Position numbers and translations under genes: made by a program. Shown piece after piece: positions 1-9,350 of a stretch of DNA of 64,000 bases; position 1 is the first letter of the stretch; each line of letters opens with the position of its first letter. The stretch is from Sinorhizobium alkalisoli. Its GTDB lineage: Bacteria > Pseudomonadota > Alphaproteobacteria > Rhizobiales > Rhizobiaceae. The DNA lies in contig NZ_CP034909.1 of NCBI RefSeq assembly GCF_008932245.1, positions 930,001 through 994,000 of the forward strand. The letters run 5' to 3'. The notes beneath the pieces were generated by a model. That model searched no databases. It was not told the DNA's origin and saw only the letters and a program-made list of their open reading frames with translations.

Positions 1-254
1 TCCTCGTCAACCGAAAGCTGGAATCGCAAGGTCTGTTCCACCCACAGCGCGTCGGTGGCAAGCTTCGTTCGCGCCTGCTCGGCCTCGCTGCGGCTGACGA
101 TCCAGACCAGCGCAGCCACAAGCGCCACCAGCGCCACGATGGCCGCAAGGGGCACCAGTGACAGAAGATCGGTCCGACCGCCCTGTTCCCTCACGTTCGC
201 CGACCACGGATCCTCCCCTGGCCGCGTCCCGTCCCGCTCTTTCAGTGCGCCCAC
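1..254 (-). CDS. membrane sensor protein, N-terminal part only (probable sensor histidine kinase)
   Basis: The gene runs off the left edge, so only about 84 residues are visible. A hydrophilic N-terminus is followed by one clear membrane segment (core AAIVALVALVAALVWIV), then a charged stretch (RSEAEQARTKL) that would begin an extracytoplasmic or HAMP-like region. It is read divergently from the TRAP transporter genes, the usual place for a DctB-like sensor controlling such a transporter. No kinase motif is in view, so the kinase assignment is inference from context. The start is uncertain: an in-frame stop lies at 330-332 and the best candidate is GTG at 252-254, although its Shine-Dalgarno-like run is too close. 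Confidence 0.4.
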   Translation of the reverse strand, partial: MGALKERDGTRPGEDPWSANVREQGGRTDLLSLVPLAAIVALVALVAALVWIVSRSEAEQARTKLATDALWVEQTLRFQLSVDE

Positions 255-431
255 CTCCCTCGGTCGCAAGGCCCACTTCTTGAATTTTTCCTGGTTGGGC
301 CTGTCGATTGTGGAAACCCACAATAGCCGTCAGGCGCAAAGGCTGGCAAGGAGAGGCATCATGCAAGCAGGAGCATTCCACGGTTTGCGACCAGCGCCTG
401 CACGGGAGGCATGATTAGAGGAGGAGAAAAT

Positions 432-1439
432 ATGCTGACACGTCGCACTTTCGCCCGCTTGGCCGGGGCTGCTGCCCTTGCGCTCACCGTTGCATTGCCC
501 GCCTGGGCCGAGCCGGTCGTCATCAAATTCAGTCACGTCGTCGCGCCGGATACGCCGAAGGGCAAGGGGGCGGAGAAGTTCAAGGAGCTGGCCGAGAAAT
601 ATACCGACGGCGCGGTGAAGGTGGAGGTCTACCCGAACAGCCAGCTTTACAAGGACAAGGAGGAGCTGGAGGCGTTGCAACTCGGCGCCGTGCAGATGCT
701 CGCCCCTTCGCTTGCCAAATTCGGGCCGCTCGGCGTGCAGCAGTTCGAGATTTTCGATCTGCCCTTCCTGATGAACGGCTATGACGATCTTCGCAAGATC
801 ACCGATGGAGAGATCGGTAAGTCGCTGCTGTCGAAGCTGGAGGACAAGGGCATCACGGGGCTTGCCTATTGGGACAATGGCTTCAAGGTCATGTCAGCTA
901 ACTCGCCGCTGCACACGCCCGACGACTTCCTCGGTCTCAAGATGCGCATCCAGTCCTCGAAGATTCTCGAGGCGCAGATGCAGGCGCTCGGCGCCGTTCC
1001 GCAGGTGATGGCGTTCTCGGAAGTCTACCAGGCGCTGCAGACGGGTGTCGTCGACGGCACGGAAAACCCGCCATCGAACATGTATACCCAGAAGATGCAT
1101 GAGGTGCAGAAGCACGCCACGATTTCCAATCACGGCTATCTCGGCTATGCGGTCATCGTCAACAAGGCCTTCTGGGACGGCCTCGATCCGGCGATCCGGG
1201 AGAAGCTGTCGCAGGCAATGGCAGAGTCGACGGAATATGCGAACTCCATCGCCAAGCAGGAAAACGAGGCTGCGCTCGCTGCCATGAAGGCAGCCGGGAC
1301 GACGGAATTCCACGAATTGACCGAGGACGAGCGTGCCGAATGGGTCGAAGCCCTGAAGCCGGTCTATGAAGAGATGTCCGGACGTGTCGGCGCCGATCTA
1401 ATCGAGCAGGTCCGCACTACTCTCGGCAGCACCAACTGA
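432..1439 (+). CDS. dctP: TRAP transporter periplasmic solute-binding protein, DctP family
   Basis: 335 aa. It captures a carboxylate-type solute in the periplasm and delivers it to the DctQM permease. An N-terminal signal (LTRRTFARLAGAAALALTVA, cleaved after AWA) with a twin-arginine-like pair is followed by the DctP fold: VIKFSHVVAPDTPKGKGAEKF near the N-terminus and the conserved GVVDGTENPPSNMYTQK region in the middle. ATG at 432 is chosen because GGAGGA precedes it at about 420; upstream in-frame codons have no such site. It is the first gene of a dctP-Q-M operon. The exact substrate (C4-dicarboxylate, keto acid or sugar acid) cannot be read from sequence. Confidence 0.93.
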   Translation: MLTRRTFARLAGAAALALTVALPAWAEPVVIKFSHVVAPDTPKGKGAEKFKELAEKYTDGAVKVEVYPNSQLYKDKEELEALQLGAVQMLAPSLAKFGPLGVQQFEIFDLPFLMNGYDDLRKITDGEIGKSLLSKLEDKGITGLAYWDNGFKVMSANSPLHTPDDFLGLKMRIQSSKILEAQMQALGAVPQVMAFSEVYQALQTGVVDGTENPPSNMYTQKMHEVQKHATISNHGYLGYAVIVNKAFWDGLDPAIREKLSQAMAESTEYANSIAKQENEAALAAMKAAGTTEFHELTEDERAEWVEALKPVYEEMSGRVGADLIEQVRTTLGSTN

Positions 1440-1500
1440 TCACCACTCGGCCTGCGGGGGCGTGGCTGGCGCCGCGTCCCCTTTTTTTTCGAGGTTCGCC

Positions 1501-2133
1501 ATGACTCTGCGCATCCTCGACCGCCTCGAAGAGATTCTGATTTCCGTGCTCATGGCTGTGGCCGTGGCGCTGATCTTCGTCGCGGTCCTGCACCGTTTTT
1601 CCATCGGATTTGCAGCCGACATAGTCGGCTTCGCCCGCACCAACGACATGCCCGCCCTGATGGACTTCGCGCGCTCCTTCTTCAAGACAGTGAACGCGAT
1701 CAAGCTTACCTGGGCGCAGGAGGCCTGTATCTACCTGTTCGTCTGGATGGCCAAGTTTGGCGCGGCCTACGGCGTGCGCGTTGGTATCCACGTCGGCGTC
1801 GATATCCTCGTCGAGCGCCTTACCGGGGCGGCTCGCCGGCTCGTTACCATAGTCGCCATGTCCGGCGGGGTTCTGTTCACCGCAATCATCGCCTGGATCG
1901 GCAGCGACTTCGTCTATCATGTCGCAAAGGGCGGTCAGACCTCGCCAGATCTCGAGATCCAGATGTGGATCGTCTATCTCGCGGTTCCGCTTGGGTCGGC
2001 ACTGATGTGTTTCCGTTTCGTCCAGGCGCTCTGGCTCTACGTGACCACGGGCTTCATTGCGCATCATGACCATGGTGCCGTGGAAGGACTGGAAGAAGAG
2101 GCCGAGGATCTTTCCAAGGGAGCTCACGCATGA
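1501..2133 (+). CDS. dctQ: TRAP transporter small permease subunit, DctQ family
   Basis: 210 aa integral membrane protein with about four predicted segments (for example LISVLMAVAVALIFVAVL near the N-terminus). It pairs with DctM to form the permease. The WAQEACIYLFVWMAKFGAAY stretch is the typical DctQ core containing the conserved E and W. ATG at 1501 fits the family N-terminus (MTLRILDRLEE); a longer upstream reading would add a non-conserved leader. The stop overlaps the dctM start by ATGA (2130-2133), implying translational coupling. The linker between the first two membrane segments is somewhat longer than usual for DctQ. Confidence 0.9.
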   Translation: MTLRILDRLEEILISVLMAVAVALIFVAVLHRFSIGFAADIVGFARTNDMPALMDFARSFFKTVNAIKLTWAQEACIYLFVWMAKFGAAYGVRVGIHVGVDILVERLTGAARRLVTIVAMSGGVLFTAIIAWIGSDFVYHVAKGGQTSPDLEIQMWIVYLAVPLGSALMCFRFVQALWLYVTTGFIAHHDHGAVEGLEEEAEDLSKGAHA

Positions 2134-3455
2134 CCGCGCTTCTGATCTTTGCGATTCTTGCGATCCTGCTCGTCACCGGCATGCCCGTCTCCATCGCGCT
2201 GGGGTTGACGGTCTTCGCCTTCCTCTTCGGTTTCACCGGCATCCCGATGGACTCGATCGCGTTGAAGCTGTTCACGGGTATCGAGAAATTCGAGATCATG
2301 GCGATCCCGTTCTTCATCCTGGCCGGCAATTTCCTTACCCATGGCGGGGTCGCCAAGCGGATGATCCGGTTCGCGACCTCGATGGTGGGGCACTGGTATG
2401 GCGGCATGGGACTTGCGTCGGTGCTGGCCTGCGCCCTGTTCGCAGCAATCTCCGGCTCGTCGCCGGCAACGGTGATGGCCGTCGGTTCGATCCTGATCCC
2501 CGCCATGGTCCGGCAGGGTTATCCGCCGCAGTTCGGCGTCGGCGCGGTGGCGACGGCCGGCGGTCTCGGTATCCTGATTCCGCCGTCCATCGTGATGGTC
2601 ATGTATGCCGTCGCCACATCCGGCATGGTGGTGACCGGTCCGAATGGCGAACAGGTCATGTCCGCCTCCATCGGCACCCTGTTCATGGCCGGCGTCGTTC
2701 CCGGGCTGATGCTTGCTACGATGCTCGGCGCCACGACCACCTATCGAGCTTGGAAGAACGACTATCCGCGCATGCCGCGGGCGCCGTGGAGCGAGCGCAT
2801 CAAGGCGTTCCGCGAAAGCGTCTGGGGCCTGATGCTGATCGTGATCATCATGGGTGGCATCTACGGCGGCATCTTCACGCCGACCGAGGCGGCCGCGGTC
2901 TCGGCCGTTTATGCCTTCGTCATCGCGGTTTGGGTCTACAAGGACATCACGCTGCGCGAGGTGCCGAAGGTGCTGCTGGCCTCGGCGGCCATGTCGGCGA
3001 TGCTGCTCTACATCATCACCAATGCCGTCATGTTCGCCTTCATCCTGACCTCGGAACAGATACCGCAGATGCTGTCGTCGTGGATCGTCGATTTCGGCTT
3101 CGGCAAGATCGGCTTCCTGCTGATGGTCAACGTGATCCTGCTTATGATCGGCATGGTGATGGAGCCCTCGGCGATCGTTCTGATCATGGCGCCGATACTT
3201 TATCCGGTCGCCGTCAAGCTCGGTGTCGACCCGGTTCATTTCGGCATCATGCTGGTGGTCAATATGGAGATCGGGCTTTGCACGCCCCCGGTCGGGCTCA
3301 ATCTCTATGTCGCCTCTGCGCTATCGAAGCTGGGTCTGACGGAAGTGACGCGAGCAAGCTGGCCATGGCTGCTGACGGCGCTCTGTTTCCTGGCGGCGTT
3401 GACCTATGTCCCGGAAATCTCGCTTGCCCTGCCGCGGTTCCTAGGCTTGAACTGA
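2130..3455 (+). CDS. dctM: TRAP transporter large permease subunit, DctM family
   Basis: 441 aa, very hydrophobic, with about 12 predicted membrane segments. It is the ion-coupled permease subunit of the tripartite system. Diagnostic stretches are GMPVSIALGLTVF near the N-terminus, ISGSSPATVMAVGSILIPAM, GILIPPSIVMVMYA, and the C-terminal EIGLCTPPVGLNLYV that is a hallmark of DctM. Length matches the family (about 425-440 aa). It is translationally coupled to dctQ through ATGA and is followed by a terminator-like hairpin, so the operon ends here. Confidence 0.93.
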   Translation: MTALLIFAILAILLVTGMPVSIALGLTVFAFLFGFTGIPMDSIALKLFTGIEKFEIMAIPFFILAGNFLTHGGVAKRMIRFATSMVGHWYGGMGLASVLACALFAAISGSSPATVMAVGSILIPAMVRQGYPPQFGVGAVATAGGLGILIPPSIVMVMYAVATSGMVVTGPNGEQVMSASIGTLFMAGVVPGLMLATMLGATTTYRAWKNDYPRMPRAPWSERIKAFRESVWGLMLIVIIMGGIYGGIFTPTEAAAVSAVYAFVIAVWVYKDITLREVPKVLLASAAMSAMLLYIITNAVMFAFILTSEQIPQMLSSWIVDFGFGKIGFLLMVNVILLMIGMVMEPSAIVLIMAPILYPVAVKLGVDPVHFGIMLVVNMEIGLCTPPVGLNLYVASALSKLGLTEVTRASWPWLLTALCFLAALTYVPEISLALPRFLGLN

Positions 3456-3475
3456 ATGCAGGCCGGACACCGAAC

Positions 3476-3503
3476 GGCCGCGACCCGGAACGGGGTCGCG
3501 GCC
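3476..3503. terminator. terminator-like hairpin after dctM
   Basis: A perfect 11-bp inverted repeat, ggccgcgaccc (3476-3486) and gggtcgcggcc (3493-3503), with a 6-nt loop. It sits 20 bases after the dctM stop and between convergent dctM and argC. No clear T-run follows, so it may act as a weak or bidirectional terminator. Confidence 0.6.
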
Positions 3504-3559
3504 TTGTCGCGTTCGACGCGGCGTGGCAGGTCAGATCGGTCAGGATCTACTGCCGTTGG

Positions 3560-4492
3560 TCAGGCCGAGAGCATCAGATCCATATTCTGGACGGCCGCCC
3601 CCGAAGCGCCCTTGCCGAGGTTGTCGAGCAGGGCGACGAGGTTCACATGCGCGCCGCCGCTGGTGCCGAAGACGAAGAGCTTCATAGTATCCTGGCCGGC
3701 GAGCTCGGCGGCATCAATGCGAGCCAGCTGGGCACTTTCTTCGAGCGGCACGACTTCGACGATCGACTGACCGGCATAGTGCTCGACGAGCGCGGCGTGA
3801 ATGCTTTCGAGCGTCGCGCCGGCCGCAAGCTCGTCGAGATAAAGCGGAACCTGCACGATCATGCCCTGTGGGAAGTTCCCGACGGAGGGCGAGAAGACCG
3901 GCGCGCGCTCGAGCAAGCCATGCATCTTCATCTCCGGCACGTGCTTGTGCTTCAGGGGGAGGCTATAGAGGAAGTGCGGTGCGCCGATATGCTCGGGATG
4001 CTGCTTGTCCTCCATCTGCGCGATCATCTGCTTGCCGCCGCCCGTATAACCGGAGACGGCATTGACGGTGACGGGATATCCGTCCGGCAGGATGCCCGCC
4101 TGGCGCAGCGGCCGGATGGCGCCGATGGCGCCAGTCGGATAGCAGCCGGGATTGGCGACGTGCCGGGCGCCGCGGATCTTCTCGGGCTGCGCCCGGTCCA
4201 TCTCGGCAAAGCCATAGGCCCAGTCGGGCGCCACGCGATGCGCGGTCGACGTATCGATGATGCGCACGCTGTTGTTGCCGGCGACCATGGCGACCGCCTC
4301 CCGCGAGGCATCGTCCGGCAGGCAGAGAATGGCGATATCGGCGCCGTTCAAAAGGTCCTCGCGCATCGCCGCGTTACGACGCTCCGCTTCCGGAATCGAC
4401 AGGAGTTCGACATCGGAGCGGCCGGCCATGCGCGCGCGGATCTGCAGCCCAGTCGTGCCATGCTCGCCATCGATGAAGATCTTCGGTTTCAT
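3560..4492 (-). CDS. argC: N-acetyl-gamma-glutamyl-phosphate reductase (short type)
   Basis: 310 aa. It catalyses NADPH-dependent reduction of N-acetylglutamyl phosphate to the semialdehyde in arginine synthesis, in the cytoplasm. The N-terminus ([19 protein letters not shown]) replaces the usual GASGYTG nucleotide-binding loop, characteristic of the type 2 ArgC. The catalytic cysteine lies in [12 protein letters not shown] and the substrate-binding region in [12 protein letters not shown]. Length fits type 2 (about 310 aa). GGAG lies 11 bases upstream of ATG. It is followed on the same strand by nothing but the dctM-side hairpin; the next upstream gene is the agmatinase gene, also in polyamine/arginine metabolism. 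Confidence 0.95.
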   Translation of the reverse strand: MKPKIFIDGEHGTTGLQIRARMAGRSDVELLSIPEAERRNAAMREDLLNGADIAILCLPDDASREAVAMVAGNNSVRIIDTSTAHRVAPDWAYGFAEMDRAQPEKIRGARHVANPGCYPTGAIGAIRPLRQAGILPDGYPVTVNAVSGYTGGGKQMIAQMEDKQHPEHIGAPHFLYSLPLKHKHVPEMKMHGLLERAPVFSPSVGNFPQGMIVQVPLYLDELAAGATLESIHAALVEHYAGQSIVEVVPLEESAQLARIDAAELAGQDTMKLFVFGTSGGAHVNLVALLDNLGKGASGAAVQNMDLMLSA

Positions 4493-4574
4493 GATTTATC
4501 CCGCTCCTGCAGACCTTTACGGGGATTTCCGGAATCGGTCTGACATCGAATTGAATCTTTTTGTTAACGCAACG

Positions 4575-5531
4575 TCAGCCGCGTCGCTCCGCAAGCCATT
4601 CGGCGCGCAGGCCCAGCATATACATGGCGATCGTCGACCCAGCAATGGCGGTCATATCCGCATGGTCATAGGCAGGCGCCACTTCGACGACATCGCTGCC
4701 AGCGACATGAAGCGCGCCGAGCTTGCTGAGGACGGAAAGGATCTTCGCGCTGGATGGGCCGCCGGCGACCGGGGTGCCGGTGCCCGGTGCAAAGGCCGGA
4801 TCGAGGCAGTCGATGTCGAAGGTGAGATAGGCAGCGTGGCTGCCGACGTGGCGGACGATCGTCTCGGCGATTTCCCCCGTACGCATCTCCTCGACCTCAT
4901 GGCCGTAGACGATGCGGATGCCGCAATCCTCCGGCGCATGCGTGCGGATGCCGATCTGGATCGAGCGCTCCGCGTCGATCAGCCCTTCGCGTGCGGCGCG
5001 GCCGACGAAGGAGCCATGATCGATACGACCCCCGGCGTCGGGCCAGGTGTCCTGATGAGCGTCGAAATGGACGAGGGCAAGGGGACCATGGAGCGCCACA
5101 TGCGCCTTGAGCACGGGATAGGTGACGAAATGGTCACCGCCGAGCGTCAGGAGATAGGCGCCCGACCTCAGGATCTTCCCCGCCTCGCGTTCGATGGTCG
5201 CCGGCGTCTCGGCGTGGTTGCCGTAGTCGAGCAGGCAGTCGCCATAGTCGATCGTCGCCATGTCCGCGAAGAGATCGCGCTGGAACGGATATTGCGGATC
5301 GTTGTCGAAGATCGCAGACGCCCGGCGGATCGCCTGCGGTCCGAAACGGGCACCGGGGCGGTTCGACGTGGCCGCATCGAAGGGAATACCCCAGACGACG
5401 GCGTCGACGCCATTAAGGACCTTGGTGTATTTGCGCCGCATGAAGGAGAGGACGCCCGCATGCGTCGGATCCGTTGCCGCGCCGTAGAGCGAGCGGGCCG
5501 TGATGGCGTGATCGATGGTTTTTTCCGGCAT
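4575..5531 (-). CDS. speB: agmatinase
   Basis: 318 aa ureohydrolase. It hydrolyses agmatine to putrescine and urea with a binuclear Mn centre. The metal-binding signatures are all present: TLGGDHFVTYP, VHFDAHQDTW and FDIDCLDPAFAPGTGTP. The arginase/formiminoglutamase family is related, but GxGxPxxGG spacing and length favour agmatinase. ATG at 5531 is preferred over a TTG two codons upstream because GGAGG sits seven bases before this ATG and only one base before the TTG. It lies just upstream of argC on the same strand with an 82-bp gap, so co-transcription is possible. Confidence 0.88.
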   Translation of the reverse strand: MPEKTIDHAITARSLYGAATDPTHAGVLSFMRRKYTKVLNGVDAVVWGIPFDAATSNRPGARFGPQAIRRASAIFDNDPQYPFQRDLFADMATIDYGDCLLDYGNHAETPATIEREAGKILRSGAYLLTLGGDHFVTYPVLKAHVALHGPLALVHFDAHQDTWPDAGGRIDHGSFVGRAAREGLIDAERSIQIGIRTHAPEDCGIRIVYGHEVEEMRTGEIAETIVRHVGSHAAYLTFDIDCLDPAFAPGTGTPVAGGPSSAKILSVLSKLGALHVAGSDVVEVAPAYDHADMTAIAGSTIAMYMLGLRAEWLAERRG

Positions 5532-5685
5532 GCTCAAGCCTCCGTTCTATCGAGCCATAGGCGCGCTCCGCCCGCGCCACACGCACTTCATAATGGCAGT
5601 ACCATTTTTCCCGGTCCCGCCGTTGCGCAACAAGATGGTCGACGTGCTTTTTCCACGCGAGACTCCGACAATGGATACCAAAAAG

Positions 5686-5714
5686 AAAAAGGCGGAGCCG
5701 AGCCCCGCCTTTTT
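5686..5714. terminator. rho-independent terminator of rplM-rpsI
   Basis: A GC-rich stem (ggcgg-a-gc / gc-c-ccgcc) flanked by five A on one side and five T on the other, 24 bases after the rpsI stop. Read on the minus strand, the stem is followed by TTTTTCTTTTT, a classic intrinsic terminator. It may also work for the opposite direction. Confidence 0.88.
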
Positions 5715-5738
5715 CGAATTCGCAATTCCGTGCAGCGG

Positions 5739-6206
5739 TTAACGCTTGGAGAACTGGAACGAACGGCGTGCCTTTGCACGGCCGTACTTCTTGCGCTCGA
5801 CCACGCGGCTGTCGCGGGTGAGGAAGCCGCCGCGCTTCAGAACGGAGCGCAGGCCCGGTTCGAAGTAGGTCAGCGCCTTGGCGATGCCGTGACGAACGGC
5901 ACCGGCCTGACCGGAGAGGCCGCCGCCGGCAACCGTCGCGTCGACGTCGAACTGACCATCACGGGCAGCGGCGACGATCGGCTGCTGCAGGATCATCTGC
6001 AGGACCGGACGGGCGAAGTAAGCCGAGAAAGGCTTGCCGTTGACGGTGATCTTGCCGGAGCCGGCCTTGACCCAAACGCGGGCGACGGCGTCCTTGCGCT
6101 TGCCGGTCGCGTAGGAACGACCCTGCGCGTCGACCTTCTTCACGTGAACCGGAGCGGCCGGTTCCGCCGTCGTGGCGATTTCCTTGAGAGCGGAAAGGTC
6201 AGCCAT
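5739..6206 (-). CDS. rpsI: 30S ribosomal protein S9
   Basis: 155 aa component of the small subunit. The conserved [36 protein letters not shown] and the basic C-terminal tail [17 protein letters not shown] (ending SKR, reaching the P-site tRNA) are all present. An N-terminal extension of about 25 residues is usual in alphaproteobacteria. It is the second gene of the rplM-rpsI operon, two bases after rplM. Confidence 0.98.
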   Translation of the reverse strand: MADLSALKEIATTAEPAAPVHVKKVDAQGRSYATGKRKDAVARVWVKAGSGKITVNGKPFSAYFARPVLQMILQQPIVAAARDGQFDVDATVAGGGLSGQAGAVRHGIAKALTYFEPGLRSVLKRGGFLTRDSRVVERKKYGRAKARRSFQFSKR

Positions 6207-6208
6207 TA

Positions 6209-6673
6209 TCAGGCGCTCCTTATGTTCTTGCTATTCAGCTTGGCGACGTCGAGGACGGTCGGCTGCTGTGCTTCGTGCGGATGGTTCGCGCCTGCATAGA
6301 CGCGCAGGTTCTTCATTTGGCGACGGCCGAGCGGGCCGCGCGGAACCATGCGCTCAACCGCCTTCTCGATGACCCGCTCCGGGAAGCGGCCTTCGATGAT
6401 CTGGCGAGCGGTACGCTCCTTGATGCCACCCGGATAGCCGGTGTGCCAGTAGTACTTCTTGTCGGAGTACTTCTTGCCGGTGAGGGCGACCTTCTCGGCA
6501 TTGATGACGATGACATTGTCGCCGTCATCGACATGCGGGGTGAAGGTGGCCTTATGCTTGCCGCGCAGTCGGTTTGCGATAATGGTGGCGAGGCGGCCGA
6601 CAACGAGCCCTTCGGCGTCGATGAGGATCCACTTCTTCTCCACCTCTGCAGGCTTCTGAACGAAGGTTGCCAT
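6209..6673 (-). CDS. rplM: 50S ribosomal protein L13
   Basis: 154 aa component of the large subunit. Diagnostic stretches include [37 protein letters not shown] and [21 protein letters not shown]. Full length. It leads the rplM-rpsI operon. Its own transcript leader lies in the 6674-6990 interval. Confidence 0.98.
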   Translation of the reverse strand: MATFVQKPAEVEKKWILIDAEGLVVGRLATIIANRLRGKHKATFTPHVDDGDNVIVINAEKVALTGKKYSDKKYYWHTGYPGGIKERTARQIIEGRFPERVIEKAVERMVPRGPLGRRQMKNLRVYAGANHPHEAQQPTVLDVAKLNSKNIRSA

Positions 6674-6990
6674 ATCTAAACTCTTTCGTTGGACCCGGAA
6701 ACGAGCCGGGCGTTTCTTGTTGCTTGCTTTGGCCCCGATGAAGCCAAAAAAGAAGGCGGCCCGAGAGGGACCGCGATCTTCGGCAGCTTATACGGAAGGG
6801 CGAGGGAGAGGTCAAGAGCGGCATTTTCCGCCTCACCAAAGAAGAGGAAGCAAAAACAATTAGTTATGTAAATGGTATCATAATACCACACAGTTTTTGA
6901 CCAGGGACGCTCGCGCGAGCGGCCTGCCGGGGTTGAAAGACCTGTGGCTGCGGCGTACGACGTGTTCCTTCGTGATAATGGGAGAAAACC
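6674..6990. other. intergenic region between divergent rplM and an enoyl-CoA hydratase homologue
   Basis: About 317 bases with no convincing gene. It must hold the rplM promoter (leftward) and the promoter of the downstream hydratase homologue (rightward). The central part (about 6840-6890) is AT-rich, with caaaaacaattagttatgta, and is the most promoter-like stretch, but no exact -35/-10 pair can be assigned with confidence. Confidence 0.5.
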
Positions 6991-7812
6991 ATGGCTGACG
7001 TCGTTGCCTTCAGGAAGGAAGAGCCGGGCGGCCTGCTTTTGCGGGAGGCAAAAGGCCCCGTGCTGCGGCTGACGTTGAACAACCCTCCGGCCAATGCCCT
7101 CTCGCTCGCGCTTCTGGAGGCGCTGGCGTCGGAACTCGACGCCGTCGCCTCGTCGAAGGAGACCAAGGTCGTCGTCATTGCCGCTTCGGGCAAGGTCTTC
7201 TCCGCCGGCCACGATCTGAAGGAACTGACGCTTCATCGCGCCGACAGCGATGGCGGCCGGGCTTTTTTCGAGCGCGCCGTCCGCCTTGCGGCCGATATCA
7301 TGCTGAAGATCACCAGGCTGCCGCAGGCGGTCATAGCCGAGATCGACGGGCTTGCCACCGCGGCGGGTTGCCAGTTCGTTGCAAGCTGTGATCTTGCGGT
7401 CTGCACCGACAGCTCGACGTTCTGCACGCCCGGGGTCAATATCGGCCTCTTCTGCTCGACGCCGATGGTGGCGCTGACGCGCACAGCGCATCGGAAGCAG
7501 GCGCTGGAGATGCTGCTCACGGGCGAGACGATCGATGCGTCCACCGCCAAGGACTTCGGCATCGTCAACCGCATCGTGCCGCAGCAATATCTGCGTCAGG
7601 TGGTCGACAAATATGCCTCGGTCATTGCCTCCAAATCGCCGCAGGCGCTTAAGATCGGCAAGGAAGCCTTCTATCGGCAGGCCGAAATGCCGCTCGATGC
7701 CGCCTATGACTACGCTGTCGGCGTCATGGTCGAGAACATGCTCGCACGGGATGCGGAGGAGGGGATCGGTGCCTTTCTCGGTAAGCGCATGCCCGAGTGG
7801 AATGAGGACTAG
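6991..7812 (+). CDS. enoyl-CoA hydratase/isomerase family protein (ECHDC3-like)
   Basis: 273 aa crotonase-fold protein. The oxyanion-hole segment SAGHDLKEL and the domain sequence RLTLNNPPANAL are clear. At the two usual catalytic glutamate positions the sequence reads GLATAAGCQFVAS (Gln instead of Glu) and CTPGVNIGLF (Gly instead of Glu), so ordinary hydration of enoyl-CoA is unlikely. It resembles the ECHDC3-type subgroup, whose activity is poorly defined. ATG at 6991 follows GGGAG. It is a single-gene unit between divergent or convergent neighbours. Confidence 0.85.
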   Translation: MADVVAFRKEEPGGLLLREAKGPVLRLTLNNPPANALSLALLEALASELDAVASSKETKVVVIAASGKVFSAGHDLKELTLHRADSDGGRAFFERAVRLAADIMLKITRLPQAVIAEIDGLATAAGCQFVASCDLAVCTDSSTFCTPGVNIGLFCSTPMVALTRTAHRKQALEMLLTGETIDASTAKDFGIVNRIVPQQYLRQVVDKYASVIASKSPQALKIGKEAFYRQAEMPLDAAYDYAVGVMVENMLARDAEEGIGAFLGKRMPEWNED

Positions 7813-7857
7813 CAGGTCCACGAGAGTGCCTGCGGCAAACCTGAAGAATCCAGGCCC

Positions 7858-8694
7858 CTAAGCGAGCCGGAGCAGCAGGGCGCCGAGCGCAATCACGCAG
7901 GCCGCGGCGATGCGCCAGATGCTGACGCGTTCCTTCAGGAACACGACGGAAATCACCACTGCAAAGAGGATGGCGGTCTCGCGCAGCGCCGCGACGGTCG
8001 CAACCGGAGCCCTGGTCATCGCCCAGAGCGCCAGCCCGTAGGAGCCGAGCGAGCCGGCGCCGCCGACAAGGCCGCGCAACCAATGGTGACGGACGTGGCC
8101 CAGCACGGACCTGACGCCGCGCGTCATGAAAGCCCAGGCGAAAAGCAGGACCGGGGGCAGCGGTGCCATCCAGAGCGTATAGGAGATGGCGTTGCCGGAA
8201 ACACGCGCGCCGATACCGTCGATGAAGGTGTAGCTCGCAATCACGCAGGCGTTCAGAAGGGCGAGAGCAATGGCGCGCCGGCCGCCCTTGCGCGATTCCA
8301 GCGCGAGCGTCAGCACCCCCGCCGAGATCGTCAGGATTCCGGCGAGCGCGCCGTCGGTCAGATGCTCGCCGACGACGATGCTGCTCGTCGCCGCGACGAT
8401 TAGTGGCGCCGTGCCGCGCATGAGCGGGTAGACGAGGCCGATATCACCGGCGCGATAGGAGGCGGCCACCAGTTGGAAATAGGCGAACTGGAAGATTGCC
8501 GAGACCAGGATGAAGGGCCATGCCTCCGGCCGCGGCAGCGGCAGGAGGGGGAGAAACGGCAGCGCCACGACGGCGGCGCCGAGCGCAACCATGGCGGCGT
8601 CCAGCGACTTCTCCGCGCCGGCTTTGACGAGCGCATTCCAGGTCGCATGCAGAAGCGCCCCGAAGAGCACGAGCGCAATGACATCAAGCGGCAA
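7858..8694 (-). CDS. EamA/DMT-family membrane transporter
   Basis: 278 aa with about ten hydrophobic segments in two EamA repeats, an inner-membrane metabolite exporter of unknown substrate. Typical features are LVLFGALLHATWNALVKAG at the N-terminus and RETAILFAVVISVVFLKERV in the second repeat. The TTG at 8692-8694 is chosen as start because GAGG lies six bases before it and homologues of this group begin with this segment. An ATG at 8746-8748 (18 codons earlier) is possible but has no ribosome site. It is read divergently from the CoA-binding protein gene. Confidence 0.85.
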   Translation of the reverse strand: MPLDVIALVLFGALLHATWNALVKAGAEKSLDAAMVALGAAVVALPFLPLLPLPRPEAWPFILVSAIFQFAYFQLVAASYRAGDIGLVYPLMRGTAPLIVAATSSIVVGEHLTDGALAGILTISAGVLTLALESRKGGRRAIALALLNACVIASYTFIDGIGARVSGNAISYTLWMAPLPPVLLFAWAFMTRGVRSVLGHVRHHWLRGLVGGAGSLGSYGLALWAMTRAPVATVAALRETAILFAVVISVVFLKERVSIWRIAAACVIALGALLLRLA

Positions 8695-8906
8695 GATGAA
8701 CCTCGGTTGGCGCTTCGGAAGGAGGGTCGGGAACTTGTCGCCTTGCATTCGGGGAAATGCAACCGGATTCCAGTATCCGAGTTGAAATTCGGCGAGACGA
8801 CAACGAATCGGTGCAAAGCCGGCCGAAAGAACCGCGATTTGGTTGACTCGTCGCGGGGCGGCGCCAACTATCGGCGCAATTGGCATTCGATGGGCGGACT
8901 GGAAGC

Positions 8907-9335
8907 ATGAAACACGATTCTTATCCGGATGGTTACCTCGCCGATATCCTGCGCGAGACGAAGACAGTCGCCCTCGTCGGCGCCTCGCCGAAGCCCGAAA
9001 GGCCGAGCCATCGGGTAATGGCTTTCCTGCTGCGTAAGGGATACCGCGTCATCCCGGTCAATCCCGGCCAGGCGGGCAGAACGATCCTCGATCAGCCTGT
9101 CGTTGCAAGGCTCGCCGACATCGCCGAGCCGATCGACATGGTCGACGTTTTCCGAGCCCCGGCGGCCTTGCCGGGGCTCGTCGACGAAATCCTGGCTCTC
9201 CCCCGTTTGCCCAAGGCAATCTGGGGCCAATTGTCGGTGCGCGACGACGAAGCCGCGGCCAAGGCCGAAGCCGCGGGCCTAAAGGTCGTGATGGATCGCT
9301 GCCCGGCCATCGAGTATCCGCGTCTGATCGGCTAG
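8907..9335 (+). CDS. CoA-binding domain protein (YccU-type)
   Basis: 142 aa, a single Rossmann-like CoA-binding domain: TVALVGASPKPERPSHRVM near the N-terminus, YRVIPVNPGQAG, and the C-terminal GLKVVMDRCPAIEYPRL. The cysteine in DRCP is conserved in the family. Function in the cell is unknown; homologues bind CoA. ATG at 8907 matches the family start (MKHDSYPD). The next gene, for O-acetylhomoserine sulfhydrylase, begins 15 bases downstream, so the two are probably co-transcribed, a pairing common in alphaproteobacteria. Confidence 0.88.
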   Translation: MKHDSYPDGYLADILRETKTVALVGASPKPERPSHRVMAFLLRKGYRVIPVNPGQAGRTILDQPVVARLADIAEPIDMVDVFRAPAALPGLVDEILALPRLPKAIWGQLSVRDDEAAAKAEAAGLKVVMDRCPAIEYPRLIG

Positions 9336-9350
9336 GCGAATAGGGAGAAC

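Noticed and set aside
2057..4543. Very long plus-strand open frame (828 codons) across dctQ, dctM and the antisense of argC
   Set aside because: It overlaps three well-supported genes in another frame or strand, has no family features and shows the biased composition of a high-GC shadow frame.
4257..6299. 680-codon plus-strand open frame antisense to argC, speB and rpsI
   Set aside because: Antisense shadow of three clear genes; no ribosome site or domain.
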